From positions 32,885 through 96,884 of the forward strand of contig CAWJFC010000018.1 of NCBI GenBank assembly GCA_963841945.1: 64,000 nt of DNA, read 5' to 3'. Shown here piece by piece: positions 1 to 8,154 of the stretch. Numbering within the stretch: the first letter of the stretch is position 1; the number at the start of each line of letters is the position of its first letter. This DNA is from Acidiflorens sp963841945. Lineage in GTDB: Bacteria; Acidobacteriota; Terriglobia; Terriglobales; Acidobacteriaceae. A program made the position numbers and the translations under genes. The notes beneath the pieces are model-generated. The model saw only the letters and a list, made by a program, of their open reading frames with translations. It did no database searches and was not told where the DNA came from.

Positions 1-2
1 CG

Positions 3-233
3 TTGATTCTTTCGCTCCTCGATTCCATCGTGGGCCTGCTGCGCCAGCACCGGAGTCGGATCTTCAGAGTCGACGGCGGCCCGGAGAGAGGACAGTTTCA
101 TCACAAGCAAATTCTGGCCGCGATCGAAAACCATAACCCGGACAAAGCGCGCGAGGCCATGCGGGCTCATCTCAAGCAGGTATCCGCCGATTCTTCGGCC
201 ATCACAAGAACCCGCCCCAAGCCAGCTTCCTGA
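3..233 (+). CDS. GntR-family regulator, FCD domain C-terminus (partial, enters from left edge)
   Basis: This is the C-terminal end of a gene that begins before the window. The helical stretch ILAAIENHNPDKAREAMRAH near residues 37-56 matches the last two helices of FCD ligand-binding domains of FadR-subfamily GntR regulators, where a histidine of the 'H-x-x-I/L' helix takes part in metal or ligand binding and the 'A-x-x-A-M-x-x-H' helix closes the bundle. The DNA-binding winged helix would lie upstream, out of view. It converges on the acyl-CoA ligase-like gene on the opposite strand, so control of that gene cannot be inferred from position. FCD regulators usually respond to organic acids. The TTG at base 3 is only the first start-like codon in the window, not the true start. 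Confidence 0.7.
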   Translation: MILSLLDSIVGLLRQHRSRIFRVDGGPERGQFHHKQILAAIENHNPDKAREAMRAHLKQVSADSSAITRTRPKPAS

Positions 234-274
234 ATGTAAGCAATCGGTGCCATAAGCCGCTCACGCAATTCCGC

Positions 275-1861
275 CTACACAACTCTCTTGCGAAGCTCGC
301 GCCGCAGCACTTTCCCGGACGGCGTTCGGGGCACCGCGTCCACAAAATGTACTTCGCGCGGCTGCTTATGATGCGCGAGCCGGTCCGCGACAAACGCCCG
401 CAACTCGACATCGAGCTTCGCTGATGCCGTGAAGGTATCCCGCAGAACGACAAATGCGCACGGAATCTCTCCCGCCTCCAGATCGGGCTTCGCAACCACT
501 CCGCAGTCGCGCACCGCCGGATGCTCCAGTAAAACGGACTCCACCTCCGCCGGAGCCACCGGAAATCCTTTGTATTTGATCATCTCTTTGCGTCGGTCGA
601 GCACGTAGTAAAAACCATCGACGTCGGTGCGCACGATGTCACCCGAGTAGTACCATCCGTCGCGCAGTACAGCAGCCGTAGCCTGCGGATCTTTCCAGTA
701 GCCCATCATGAATTGAGGTCCGCGCATGACCAGTTCCCCAGGCTCGCCCGACGCAACCTCGCGGTCATTCAGGTCCAGGACGCGGCATTCCGTCAGCGCC
801 AGCGGCTGCCCAATCGACGCTGGCCGGTTCATCTCCGGTGGCGTGAGACAGCCAACATGCGTAACCGGCGACGCCTCTGTCATTCCGTAGCCCTGATTGA
901 CCGCGATGTCGGTCAGTTCGGTGAGTCGGCGCGCCAGTTCTGGAGCCAGCGGCGCCGCTCCCGACTTGATCCAGCGCACGCGGTGATCCTTCGGGAATCC
1001 CCCAGCCGCGGCAAGTTGGCACAACGCATTGATGGCCGGCGGCACGACCGGCATGAAAGTTACGCCTTCTTGAATAAGCAGCGTGCAGAGCTTCTGCACG
1101 TCGAATCGCGGCATCAGGACGAGTTTGAGCCCGAGCGTAAGCGAGAGCGTGAGTCCAACCGTCAAGCCATAGATGTGATAGAGCGGCAGGAAGCACAGCA
1201 TCACGTCGGCATCGCTGAGCATCACCGCTCCAGGGGCGATGAGCTGATAGACGTTGGCGACGAGATTGTAGTGCGAAAGCATCACGCCTTTCGGCAGCCC
1301 GGTTGTCCCGCTGGAGTAGGGAAGCGCGGCGATCGTCTTGGCGGAGTCAGCGCCCGGTCGCGGAAGCTTTACGGACGTCGCGTTTTGCAGCAAGTCAGCA
1401 AAGCGGCCACAGTTCGCGTGCTCCGTGCGCGTTGTAAAAACGCGGCGTAGTTTGGGCAAGCCCTCCAGATCGACGTTCTCTATAAGCGGCGCATCGGTGA
1501 CGAGAAACGCCGAATCCGAATTCTCCAGCTGATAACGAATCTCGCGCTCGCGATACGAGGGATTCAGCAGTGTCGGGATTCCCCCCGCCAGCGTAACGGC
1601 ATGATAGGTGATGGCGAATTCCCAGGAATTCGGCAGCAGGATAGCGACCACCTCGCCCGGCACAAGTCCCGCTGAAACCAGGCCCCGGGCAAGGGATTCG
1701 ACCAGCTCTCCATACTCCGCATAACTCAGACGCCGATCGCAGGAAGTATCCACCAGCGCGGTGTTCGCCGCATGCTTACGGCAACTCTCAAGCACAATAT
1801 CGTGAACAAATCGTCCTGCCGGGTCAGCCAGAAGTTGGGTGCGAAGCGTCGTTGGTAACAT
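275..1861 (-). CDS. AMP-dependent acyl-CoA synthetase, 4-coumarate-CoA ligase-like
   Basis: 528-residue member of the adenylate-forming (ANL) superfamily, expected to activate a carboxylic acid with ATP and transfer it to CoA in the cytoplasm. Visible motifs: phosphate-binding loop SSGTTGLPKG at about residues 183-192, GYGMTEASP (about 324-332), GELVMRG (375-381), YSGD (405-408), the hinge DRRKEMIKYKG (422-432) and the C-terminal catalytic lysine in TPSGK near residue 517. Motif order and length fit 4-coumarate/medium-long-chain acyl-CoA ligases; the substrate cannot be read from sequence. The frame is open further upstream, but the ATG at 1861 gives the normal family N-terminus; the upstream extension overlaps the glutaredoxin-like gene and has no family character. 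Transcribed in the same direction as that gene, 56 bases downstream of it. Confidence 0.88.
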   Translation of the reverse strand: MLPTTLRTQLLADPAGRFVHDIVLESCRKHAANTALVDTSCDRRLSYAEYGELVESLARGLVSAGLVPGEVVAILLPNSWEFAITYHAVTLAGGIPTLLNPSYREREIRYQLENSDSAFLVTDAPLIENVDLEGLPKLRRVFTTRTEHANCGRFADLLQNATSVKLPRPGADSAKTIAALPYSSGTTGLPKGVMLSHYNLVANVYQLIAPGAVMLSDADVMLCFLPLYHIYGLTVGLTLSLTLGLKLVLMPRFDVQKLCTLLIQEGVTFMPVVPPAINALCQLAAAGGFPKDHRVRWIKSGAAPLAPELARRLTELTDIAVNQGYGMTEASPVTHVGCLTPPEMNRPASIGQPLALTECRVLDLNDREVASGEPGELVMRGPQFMMGYWKDPQATAAVLRDGWYYSGDIVRTDVDGFYYVLDRRKEMIKYKGFPVAPAEVESVLLEHPAVRDCGVVAKPDLEAGEIPCAFVVLRDTFTASAKLDVELRAFVADRLAHHKQPREVHFVDAVPRTPSGKVLRRELRKRVV

Positions 1862-1917
1862 CGGGGAAGATTGTAAATGAGCCCGGAGCGGAATGGAGCC
1901 CTCGGATTGCCTCGCGG

Positions 1918-2163
1918 TCAGCGTTCCAGCTTGCGCAGAAACTCTTGCTCGTCCATGTGGTACTTGAATGCCTTGCGGCCATTGATGAAGACGACGGGAA
2001 CTTCGTCGTTGTAGAGCCGCCGGGTCTCCGAATCGGAATCGACGTCGATTTCCCGCCACCTGAAAGCTGTCTGCCGGTGCAGCTTGTTGAGGCTCTCCTT
2101 GACGATCTCGCAAAGATGGCATCCTTTGCGTGAATAGAGGATGACCTCGCCCGCATCCGGCAT
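1918..2163 (-). CDS. Glutaredoxin-like thiol-disulfide protein
   Basis: 81-residue single-domain thioredoxin-fold protein. It starts with a beta strand (EVILYSRKGCHLC) and carries the redox motif C-H-L-C at about residues 15-18, followed by the typical DVDSD strand-loop and the cis-proline segment EVPVVFINGRKAF. Length and motif spacing match bacterial glutaredoxin-like proteins of the DUF836/NrdH kind. It probably reduces a disulfide in the cytoplasm. The longer open frame upstream (to 2394) lacks any family similarity, so the internal ATG at 2163 is preferred. It lies just upstream of, and reads in the same direction as, the acyl-CoA ligase gene. Confidence 0.8.
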   Translation of the reverse strand: MPDAGEVILYSRKGCHLCEIVKESLNKLHRQTAFRWREIDVDSDSETRRLYNDEVPVVFINGRKAFKYHMDEQEFLRKLER

Positions 2164-2323
2164 GCCGGCAGTGTAGCAGTTTCGGCGCGCGCGAGGCCAA
2201 AAATCGATTTGATCGTTGGTGGCTTTTGAGCGAAAATCGCGATCCGGAGCGACAACCGCCGGCGAATTCCTCCGCCGGCCAGATCGGCGGAACTTTTCCT
2301 CCGGGTAAGGGTTTGGTGCACGC

Positions 2324-2944
2324 ATGAAAACCAATCGCAGAAGTTTCGTAGGCGGCAGTGGCCTGGCACTGGCCGGCGTTGCCGGCACGCTCACCGGACT
2401 TAATTCACGGGCTCAGGCCGCGCAACAGGCGACCAGCCCCAGTTTCGCGAGCTTCGGCTGGGAGGTCGCGAACCTGGACGACAATGGCGCCGACGTTTTC
2501 TTCGAGGTCACGAACAGCCTCGCGCTGAACGCCGCCGACTTTGACATTGCCTTCATGCTCACTTCGCCGCCCGCGGCTCCGGGGTTCACGGAAATCTTGT
2601 GCCGCGCCGCGGTCTCTCCCGGCGCGCCGCCGCAGTTCTATAAGGGCGATCCCGGCGCAAGCTTCATTTCTCCGCAGAGCCCCAACTTCGGCAAGGTCAA
2701 GGTTCACAATCCTCACGGACTCAACGTCGGTAACGACGGCTATCTCCTCCAAAATGTCTTTTGCAGTGTGATCCTGAAGACCTGGGTAACTGCGGACGGA
2801 ACCGCGTCTTCCACTTCGCGCCATGTGCGGCTCGCGCAATCGCTCGCCTTGAATGCCGGCGACTACCTGGTCTTCAATATGAGTCACGCCGGAGTCCCGG
2901 GCGACTGCGAGATGCAGGTCGTGCTCGAGTACGCTCTCAGTTAA
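2324..2944 (+). CDS. Tat-exported protein of unknown function
   Basis: 206-residue protein with a clear twin-arginine signal peptide: NRRSFVGGSGLALAGVAG at residues 4-21, then a likely cleavage after SRAQA. The mature part (about 170 residues) is rich in beta-prone segments and in Asn/Gly/Ser, with three cysteines, and shows no motif I can assign. Tat export implies folding, often cofactor loading, in the cytoplasm before transport. It is divergent from the glutaredoxin-like gene and upstream of an SDR gene on the same strand (86-base gap). Function unknown; the coding call is firm because the signal peptide and codon pattern are coherent. Confidence 0.75.
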   Translation: MKTNRRSFVGGSGLALAGVAGTLTGLNSRAQAAQQATSPSFASFGWEVANLDDNGADVFFEVTNSLALNAADFDIAFMLTSPPAAPGFTEILCRAAVSPGAPPQFYKGDPGASFISPQSPNFGKVKVHNPHGLNVGNDGYLLQNVFCSVILKTWVTADGTASSTSRHVRLAQSLALNAGDYLVFNMSHAGVPGDCEMQVVLEYALS

Positions 2945-3030
2945 CTCGGCATCGTCGTGCACTCCTCAGGTGGCTCACTCTGCTCTCCTCGTTACGGCAG
3001 GCGAAAAAGATTCGCGTGTAAAATTCCGAC

Positions 3031-3774
3031 ATGGCCAGGAACGCAAAACTGCTCTCCCGGAAGGTAGTGCTCGTCACCGGTGCGGCCAAACGTCTGGGAC
3101 GCGCGATTGCCTTGGCGGCAGCCGAAAATGGCGCGGATGTGGCGATTACCTATCGCAACTCGGCGTCCGAGGCGCGCACCGTGCTGCAACGGCTAGCGGC
3201 CCACGGCATAGAGGCGCTCGCCCTGCGCTGCGACATCACCGACGAGATGAACGTTCGCGAGATGGTCAAAGAGGTTGTCGGCACGTTCGGCGGAATCGAT
3301 GTGCTGGTCAACAACGCCGCGAACTACGAAACGGCGGAGTTCGAAAAGCTGACGGTCGCGCGGTGGGACGCCATCTTTGCCTCGAACACCCGCGGCCCAT
3401 TCCTCGTTTCGCGCGAGGCGCTCCCGCACCTCCGCAAGCGTCGCGGCCGCATCGTCAATATGGGCTCGCTTGGCGGATTTCGTCCCTGGGCGACGCATGC
3501 ACATTACTGCTCGTCGAAGGCTGCAGTGCACATGCTCACAAAGGTAATGGCGAAAGCGCTCGCGCCAGAAATTGCCGTCAACGCCGTCGCTCCGGGAATG
3601 ATCGACTTGGGAGAAAAGTCGGCCGCCGCGTTCATGAAGCGTATGGCCAAGCAGACTCCGATGCGGCGCAATGGGACGGCTAGCGACATCGCGGAAGCAG
3701 TCATGTTTTTCGCGGCGGCTCCATCGTTTATTACCGGCCAGATTCTGGCCGTCGATGGCGGGCTGGGACTGTAG
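3031..3774 (+). CDS. Short-chain dehydrogenase/reductase (FabG or pteridine reductase-like)
   Basis: 247-residue classical SDR. Cofactor motif TGAAKRLG at residues 16-23, NNAA at 94-97, catalytic Ser146 and the YxxxK pair Tyr159/Lys163 (HYCSSK), followed by VNAVAPGMID and the C-terminal GQILAVDGGLGL. The arginine-lysine pair in the glycine loop (AKRLG) favours NADPH. The 'TGAAKRLGRAIA' form is common in pteridine reductase-like and FabG-like SDRs; the substrate is not determined. Normal family length, complete catalytic set, cytoplasmic. Confidence 0.88.
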   Translation: MARNAKLLSRKVVLVTGAAKRLGRAIALAAAENGADVAITYRNSASEARTVLQRLAAHGIEALALRCDITDEMNVREMVKEVVGTFGGIDVLVNNAANYETAEFEKLTVARWDAIFASNTRGPFLVSREALPHLRKRRGRIVNMGSLGGFRPWATHAHYCSSKAAVHMLTKVMAKALAPEIAVNAVAPGMIDLGEKSAAAFMKRMAKQTPMRRNGTASDIAEAVMFFAAAPSFITGQILAVDGGLGL

Positions 3775-3921
3775 TGGGCCGTCGCCGACCCAGTCATGAA
3801 CCCGCATTCGTGCTCCCAATTCGCAAGATTGGATTTGTTTCCAATCGCGGGTTCGCGTATCGTTCCTGTTTCGATTAAAAATCTGTTTCGCTCAAACAAT
3901 ACTCTTGATCCAACCATACTC

Positions 3922-4500
3922 ATGAAGAAATCTGTATTGATAATCTGCTCGCTCTTTCTGGCCATGTCATTTGCGGCCGCGCAGGATCGTCCCGAAGAAG
4001 GCGGCCATGAACTCGAAGTCTGGACGGGCGGCGGCTATTCCGTGCCTGGCGGCACCAAGGACACAGCGGTATGGAACGCCGGTGTGCGCTATGGCTGGAT
4101 CCTGACCGCGCCTCACGGTCCCGGCTTCCTGAGCGGGCGCTTCGAGTACGCCGTCGATGCCATGCCCGCCTTCGTCGTCTTTCAGCGCGCCAACACCGCC
4201 TACGGAGCGGGCGTCTACCCGTTCGCGCTCAAATGGATTTTCGCCACTCGAGGCAGCGCCGAGCCTTACCTTGAGCTGAACGGCGGTACGCTCTTCACTA
4301 ACCACGAAGTTCCAGCCGGAACTTCGACGATAAATTTCACATCCAGCGCCGCTCTGGGAATCCATTTCCTGCGCCAACACACATGGACGGTCGAGGTCCG
4401 ATACATGCACATCTCCAATGCCGGCCTTACCGTGCCGAACCCGGGAGTCAATACTGTGCAGGTGAGATTGGGACTGGGAAAGTTCTTCGCGAAGAAGTAG
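3922..4500 (+). CDS. PagL-like acyloxyacyl hydrolase / lipid A 3-O-deacylase
   Basis: 192-residue outer membrane beta-barrel with signal peptide (MKKSVLIICSLFLAMSFAAAQ). The C-terminal strand pair carries RYMHISNAGL, matching the H-x-S-N-A-G active-site signature of PagL-family (PF09411) enzymes in which His and Ser act in ester hydrolysis; the last residue of the barrel is followed by FFAKK. Family members remove a 3-O-acyl chain from lipid A or similar acyloxyacyl groups at the outer membrane, altering LPS. The ATG at 3922 is chosen because it gives the signal peptide directly; the frame is open further upstream without meaning. Consistent with an LPS-bearing cell, as kdsA and kdsD in this window also suggest. 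Confidence 0.75.
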   Translation: MKKSVLIICSLFLAMSFAAAQDRPEEGGHELEVWTGGGYSVPGGTKDTAVWNAGVRYGWILTAPHGPGFLSGRFEYAVDAMPAFVVFQRANTAYGAGVYPFALKWIFATRGSAEPYLELNGGTLFTNHEVPAGTSTINFTSSAALGIHFLRQHTWTVEVRYMHISNAGLTVPNPGVNTVQVRLGLGKFFAKK

Positions 4501-4601
4501 GTGGCGCGTGAGTCAGGCGAGCAATGTGCGTAATTGAGTGTTTCGCTGCATGAGGAGTAGTTTCCGGTTTTGCTGATCACCCCCGCAATGGCCCGGTACG
4601 C

Positions 4602-7600
4602 TCAGAACTCCAACCGCGCCTGGAAGGCGATCATGCGGGGACTACTGTCGCCGCCGAGCCCAACTCCTAGCAAGCCGGTTGGCGGAGAGGTCGTGTACGT
4701 GAGCGCTCCAAAGCCACTCTGTGTGGACGGATTCCCGGGAATACCAGCCTGCACCATGCTTGGAAGCGCGAAATTCGGGTGGTTGAAAACATTAAAGAAC
4801 TGACCCTCAAATCGCAGCTTCACATGCTCGCTCAAGGTAAACCATTTTGTCAGGTAGAAGTCACTCCAAAGGAAATTAGGACCGCGCAGAGCGTTCCGGC
4901 CGAGATTTCCGAATTGGCAATTCTGCGGGCTGTCGCCGCCATAGCACTGGCCTGTGCTCGGATCGACGGTCGACACAAATGCGGCCGGATTAAGCCACTG
5001 AATCGTTCCCGCCTGAGTTACGCCGGGGATCGGATGATGGTCATACAACGGAACGCCGGGAACGACGCTGGCGAACTGTGGTCCGCTGCCCTGTACGATG
5101 CCGTTTCCGTTTGCTAAATAGGGCGTACTCAGCACCGAAAACGGAACCCCACTGTGCCAGAACGCCGTTCCCGAAATCTGCCAGCCGTTGAGCGCGTAAC
5201 CCAGAGAATGACTGCGCACTTTGAGCGGGAGCTGATAAACATATTGCGCGTTGAGATTGTGCCGGATGTCGTAGTCGCAAGGACCATGGTCGCGGGCCAG
5301 ATCTCCGGGCAGAGGGGAGAGAATCCCGCCTGCGGAGAACGAAAGAAATCCTCCGTTCGAGACTGTATCCATGCAGCGGCTCCTGGTGTAGTTGACCTGC
5401 CCTTGCAGACCATGTCCGAGGCGCTTCATTGCGGTCAATTGAAGGCCGTTGTAGTGGCTGTTCGCGCCGGTGGAGAGCTGCGTCACCGCGCCGAATCGCG
5501 GATCGGTGGATTGCAGGTATGGAAACGGCGAAAAACAACCCTGACACACGGTTTGGTAGCCGTTGACTTGGGTCGAGTACGGTTGATTCACCGCCCGCGT
5601 GCCTACGTACTGCGCTTGCAAGCTAGCCGCAGTTCCAAATTGATGTTCGATTCCCAGACTCCATTCCATGAAGTAAGGAGCGTGGAGTTTGCCATCCGGG
5701 ACGGCCGTGATGGCAACTGGCGGAAGACAACTTGCGGGACTGGACAGTGGAGATGCGCACGAAAGCTGTCCCTGAGGAAATCCCGAAGTAAAAACCTGAT
5801 TTGCCGACACGGTTGCATCGACTGCGCTGCCGGGCACGCTCGGCGCGATGGCCGTGCCGCCGACGCTGCCAAGCACACCTCCTTGAAATGTCTTGTCGTA
5901 GGGAGGGTTGGTGCCAATCAGGTCGGCCACCGTGCCGGGCAGGATATCGCTGAAAATCCCAAAGCCCGTGCGGAGCACGGAATTTGGCTCGAACTGCCAC
6001 GCAATCGCCGTTCTTGGTTGCAGAATAGCCAGCGGTGTAGACGAAAAAAGATTGCCGAGATGAGTCTGGATGGCCTCGTTCAGCGGTTGATTCACGTCAT
6101 GCGAGATGGAACTGAAGGAACCGCGAAGGCGGCCGATTTGATCATGAGGACTCAGCGGATTGGAATTGAAAGTGTCGCGCAGACCGAACGTCCAGGTCAG
6201 GGCGCGAGTCACTTTCCAGGTGTCTTGCGCGTAAGCATCGAGATTGAGAAAGTTGAACGGTTCATTTGTGTTGGAAGGGAATGTCTTCGACGCGGTGTTG
6301 GCTACGCCGTCTATATATTGCTGCAAATTTTCATAGCTCACCGTTGGAACTGTGCCTTCTCCAAAGTCGTAGTCGTTCAGGCGCAAGATGCGGATATTGG
6401 TTCCGAAGCGAAGCTCGTGAACACCGCGGCCCCATGCGAGATTGTCGTTGATGAAAAAACGGGATGCGCGCCGGCCTTGAATCCAGGTGTTGTCAAGCCC
6501 TCCCATGGGCGTGAAGGCATTCGCGCCACTGCCCTCTAACACAATCGGAAATGCCGAAAGTGTCTGCTGCAAGTTGCTGGGCCCAAACAAGCTCTGGTAC
6601 CAGGAAAACGCCGGATTGAAATAGTTCACCACGTTCTGCGAGAAGACGTGCGTGTGCCCAGCGGCGAACGAATAGAGAGGTTGCGGGGAAAGCGCATTGA
6701 ACACCGGGTTGATGGGATCCGTGTATGCGGCTTGCAAACCGGTGTCCGACTGAAAGCGGAACCAGGTCGTGTCGCTCTCGTTGATGTTGTAGTCGATTCG
6801 GGCCGTCTGCACCTGTTCGTGGTCGTCGCTGGAGTGCGAAATGCTCTGGCGGTTGGCGCAGCCGTCTGCGGCGGCGCCGAGCGGGCAGCCAAGTATCGCG
6901 GTCGGTGTGCCACTGGTGTTCCTATACAGCAAAAACATCTGCCGATAGAACGGGACCGACGCGGAAGGCAGCTGCTGGAGCACGTACTGTTGGAATGCCG
7001 CAGTGGGAACAATGGTGGGCGTGACGATGGGCAGCGCGATCCGAACCCATTCGCTGTCGAAGAAGAAAAAAAGCTTGTCGCGTGCGATCGGCCCGCCCAG
7101 ACTGCCTCCAAAGTGATTTACCGTCGATCTGGGCTTGTGGTTCCCCGGAGTCGCATTGGTGAAGTAATCGGCTGCGTTGAGTAGCGAACCATTCCACAGC
7201 TCATAGAGGTTCCCGTGCAACTGATTTGTGCCGGACTTGGTGACGTAGTTGACCTGGGATGCTCCATACCGCCCCTGATCCACGGAGTAGGAAAGGGTGT
7301 TGACGGTCACTTCCGAAATCGAATTCAATCCCAACACGAGGTTGGTGGAGAGGCCGCTATTGAGGTTCGTAAGCGGGTCGTTCGTTTCCAGCCCGTCGAC
7401 GATGTAGCCGTTAGAGAGAGCGGGCAGTCCGTTAAATTCCACGTTGCCGTATCCGTTGGTGCCGCCGACGAAGTCGTTGCCGCTCCCGGCCGTGTTGATG
7501 AGCGCTCCAGGCGCAAACTGCAAAGGGTAGGTTAAATCGCCTCCCGGATTTGGCAGATCCTCCAATGCCGGTGCACTAAGGGTCGTGGATGTGTTGGCGT

Positions 7601-8012
7601 TTTCCGGATTGATGAGTGGGGCTTCGCTGCTGACCTCAACCACTTCATTGGATCGGGCCACCTGGAACGTGAAATCCACGGTCTGCTTCTGTCCCAGACC
7701 CGCAACGACGTTGTCATTCTTTCCTGGCTCGAAGCCTTGATCTTCAACTGTGACCGAATAGGTGCCCGGCTTTAACTGCGGAAAGTTGAAGCGACCTACG
7801 TCATCCGTCCTGGCACTGCGCTTCAGACCGGTCTCGTGATTCGTGATCGTGACAGTGGCACCCGGCACAACCGCGTTAGTTGTGTCTCGAACCTGGCCAA
7901 CGATGGCGCTGGTGGTTTCGCCTTGTGCCGGCGCTTTCGCCGGAAAAAGACACGCCACCGTCAATACAACAAAAGCAAGGTTCGCCGGCCACGCCATGAA
8001 TACGCCACCCAT
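4602..8012 (-). CDS. Oar-like TonB-dependent receptor with carboxypeptidase regulatory-like domain
   Basis: Very large (1,136 aa) outer membrane protein of the type greatly expanded in Acidobacteriota. Signal peptide ending near APAQG, then a carboxypeptidase-regulatory-like beta-sandwich at about 35-110 (GQVRDTTNAVVPGATVTITN), a plug-like segment at about 115-235 and a long C-terminal barrel ending in the aromatic-rich MIAFQARLEF. Such proteins are thought to take up oligosaccharides, peptides or siderophores with TonB energy, but ligands are unknown. ATG at 8012 or 7997 could start it; neither has a strong ribosome site. Two dyads (8049-8085) sit just upstream. Monocistronic on the minus strand, with a PagL-like gene convergent to it. 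Confidence 0.9.
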   Translation of the reverse strand: MGGVFMAWPANLAFVVLTVACLFPAKAPAQGETTSAIVGQVRDTTNAVVPGATVTITNHETGLKRSARTDDVGRFNFPQLKPGTYSVTVEDQGFEPGKNDNVVAGLGQKQTVDFTFQVARSNEVVEVSSEAPLINPENANTSTTLSAPALEDLPNPGGDLTYPLQFAPGALINTAGSGNDFVGGTNGYGNVEFNGLPALSNGYIVDGLETNDPLTNLNSGLSTNLVLGLNSISEVTVNTLSYSVDQGRYGASQVNYVTKSGTNQLHGNLYELWNGSLLNAADYFTNATPGNHKPRSTVNHFGGSLGGPIARDKLFFFFDSEWVRIALPIVTPTIVPTAAFQQYVLQQLPSASVPFYRQMFLLYRNTSGTPTAILGCPLGAAADGCANRQSISHSSDDHEQVQTARIDYNINESDTTWFRFQSDTGLQAAYTDPINPVFNALSPQPLYSFAAGHTHVFSQNVVNYFNPAFSWYQSLFGPSNLQQTLSAFPIVLEGSGANAFTPMGGLDNTWIQGRRASRFFINDNLAWGRGVHELRFGTNIRILRLNDYDFGEGTVPTVSYENLQQYIDGVANTASKTFPSNTNEPFNFLNLDAYAQDTWKVTRALTWTFGLRDTFNSNPLSPHDQIGRLRGSFSSISHDVNQPLNEAIQTHLGNLFSSTPLAILQPRTAIAWQFEPNSVLRTGFGIFSDILPGTVADLIGTNPPYDKTFQGGVLGSVGGTAIAPSVPGSAVDATVSANQVFTSGFPQGQLSCASPLSSPASCLPPVAITAVPDGKLHAPYFMEWSLGIEHQFGTAASLQAQYVGTRAVNQPYSTQVNGYQTVCQGCFSPFPYLQSTDPRFGAVTQLSTGANSHYNGLQLTAMKRLGHGLQGQVNYTRSRCMDTVSNGGFLSFSAGGILSPLPGDLARDHGPCDYDIRHNLNAQYVYQLPLKVRSHSLGYALNGWQISGTAFWHSGVPFSVLSTPYLANGNGIVQGSGPQFASVVPGVPLYDHHPIPGVTQAGTIQWLNPAAFVSTVDPSTGQCYGGDSPQNCQFGNLGRNALRGPNFLWSDFYLTKWFTLSEHVKLRFEGQFFNVFNHPNFALPSMVQAGIPGNPSTQSGFGALTYTTSPPTGLLGVGLGGDSSPRMIAFQARLEF

Positions 8013-8048
8013 CTGTTCTGAATTGGCAGGGGTGCCACTACCTGGTAT

Positions 8049-8085
8049 TAACCAGAGGTTAGTAGTGCTAGTTAACCACAGTTAA
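8049..8085. promoter_or_regulatory. Two adjacent dyads upstream of the TonB receptor-like gene (operator candidate)
   Basis: TAACC-aga-GGTTA at 8049-8061 and TTAAC-caca-GTTAA at 8072-8085 share the TTAACCA core and are about two helical turns apart (23 bp start to start). They lie 37-73 bases upstream of the receptor start, a position suited to a repressor or activator. No regulator is identified. Confidence 0.35.
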
Positions 8086-8154
8086 TAAAAACAGACAAGA
8101 GACGGGAGATCGGAAAAGCTCGGCAATTTGTCCTGAGTGACCGGTAAGCCGGAG

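Noticed and set aside
5154..6539. 461-residue open frame antisense to the TonB receptor-like gene
   Set aside because: It mirrors a confidently coding gene, has arginine/glycine-rich low-complexity composition and no domain or ribosome site.
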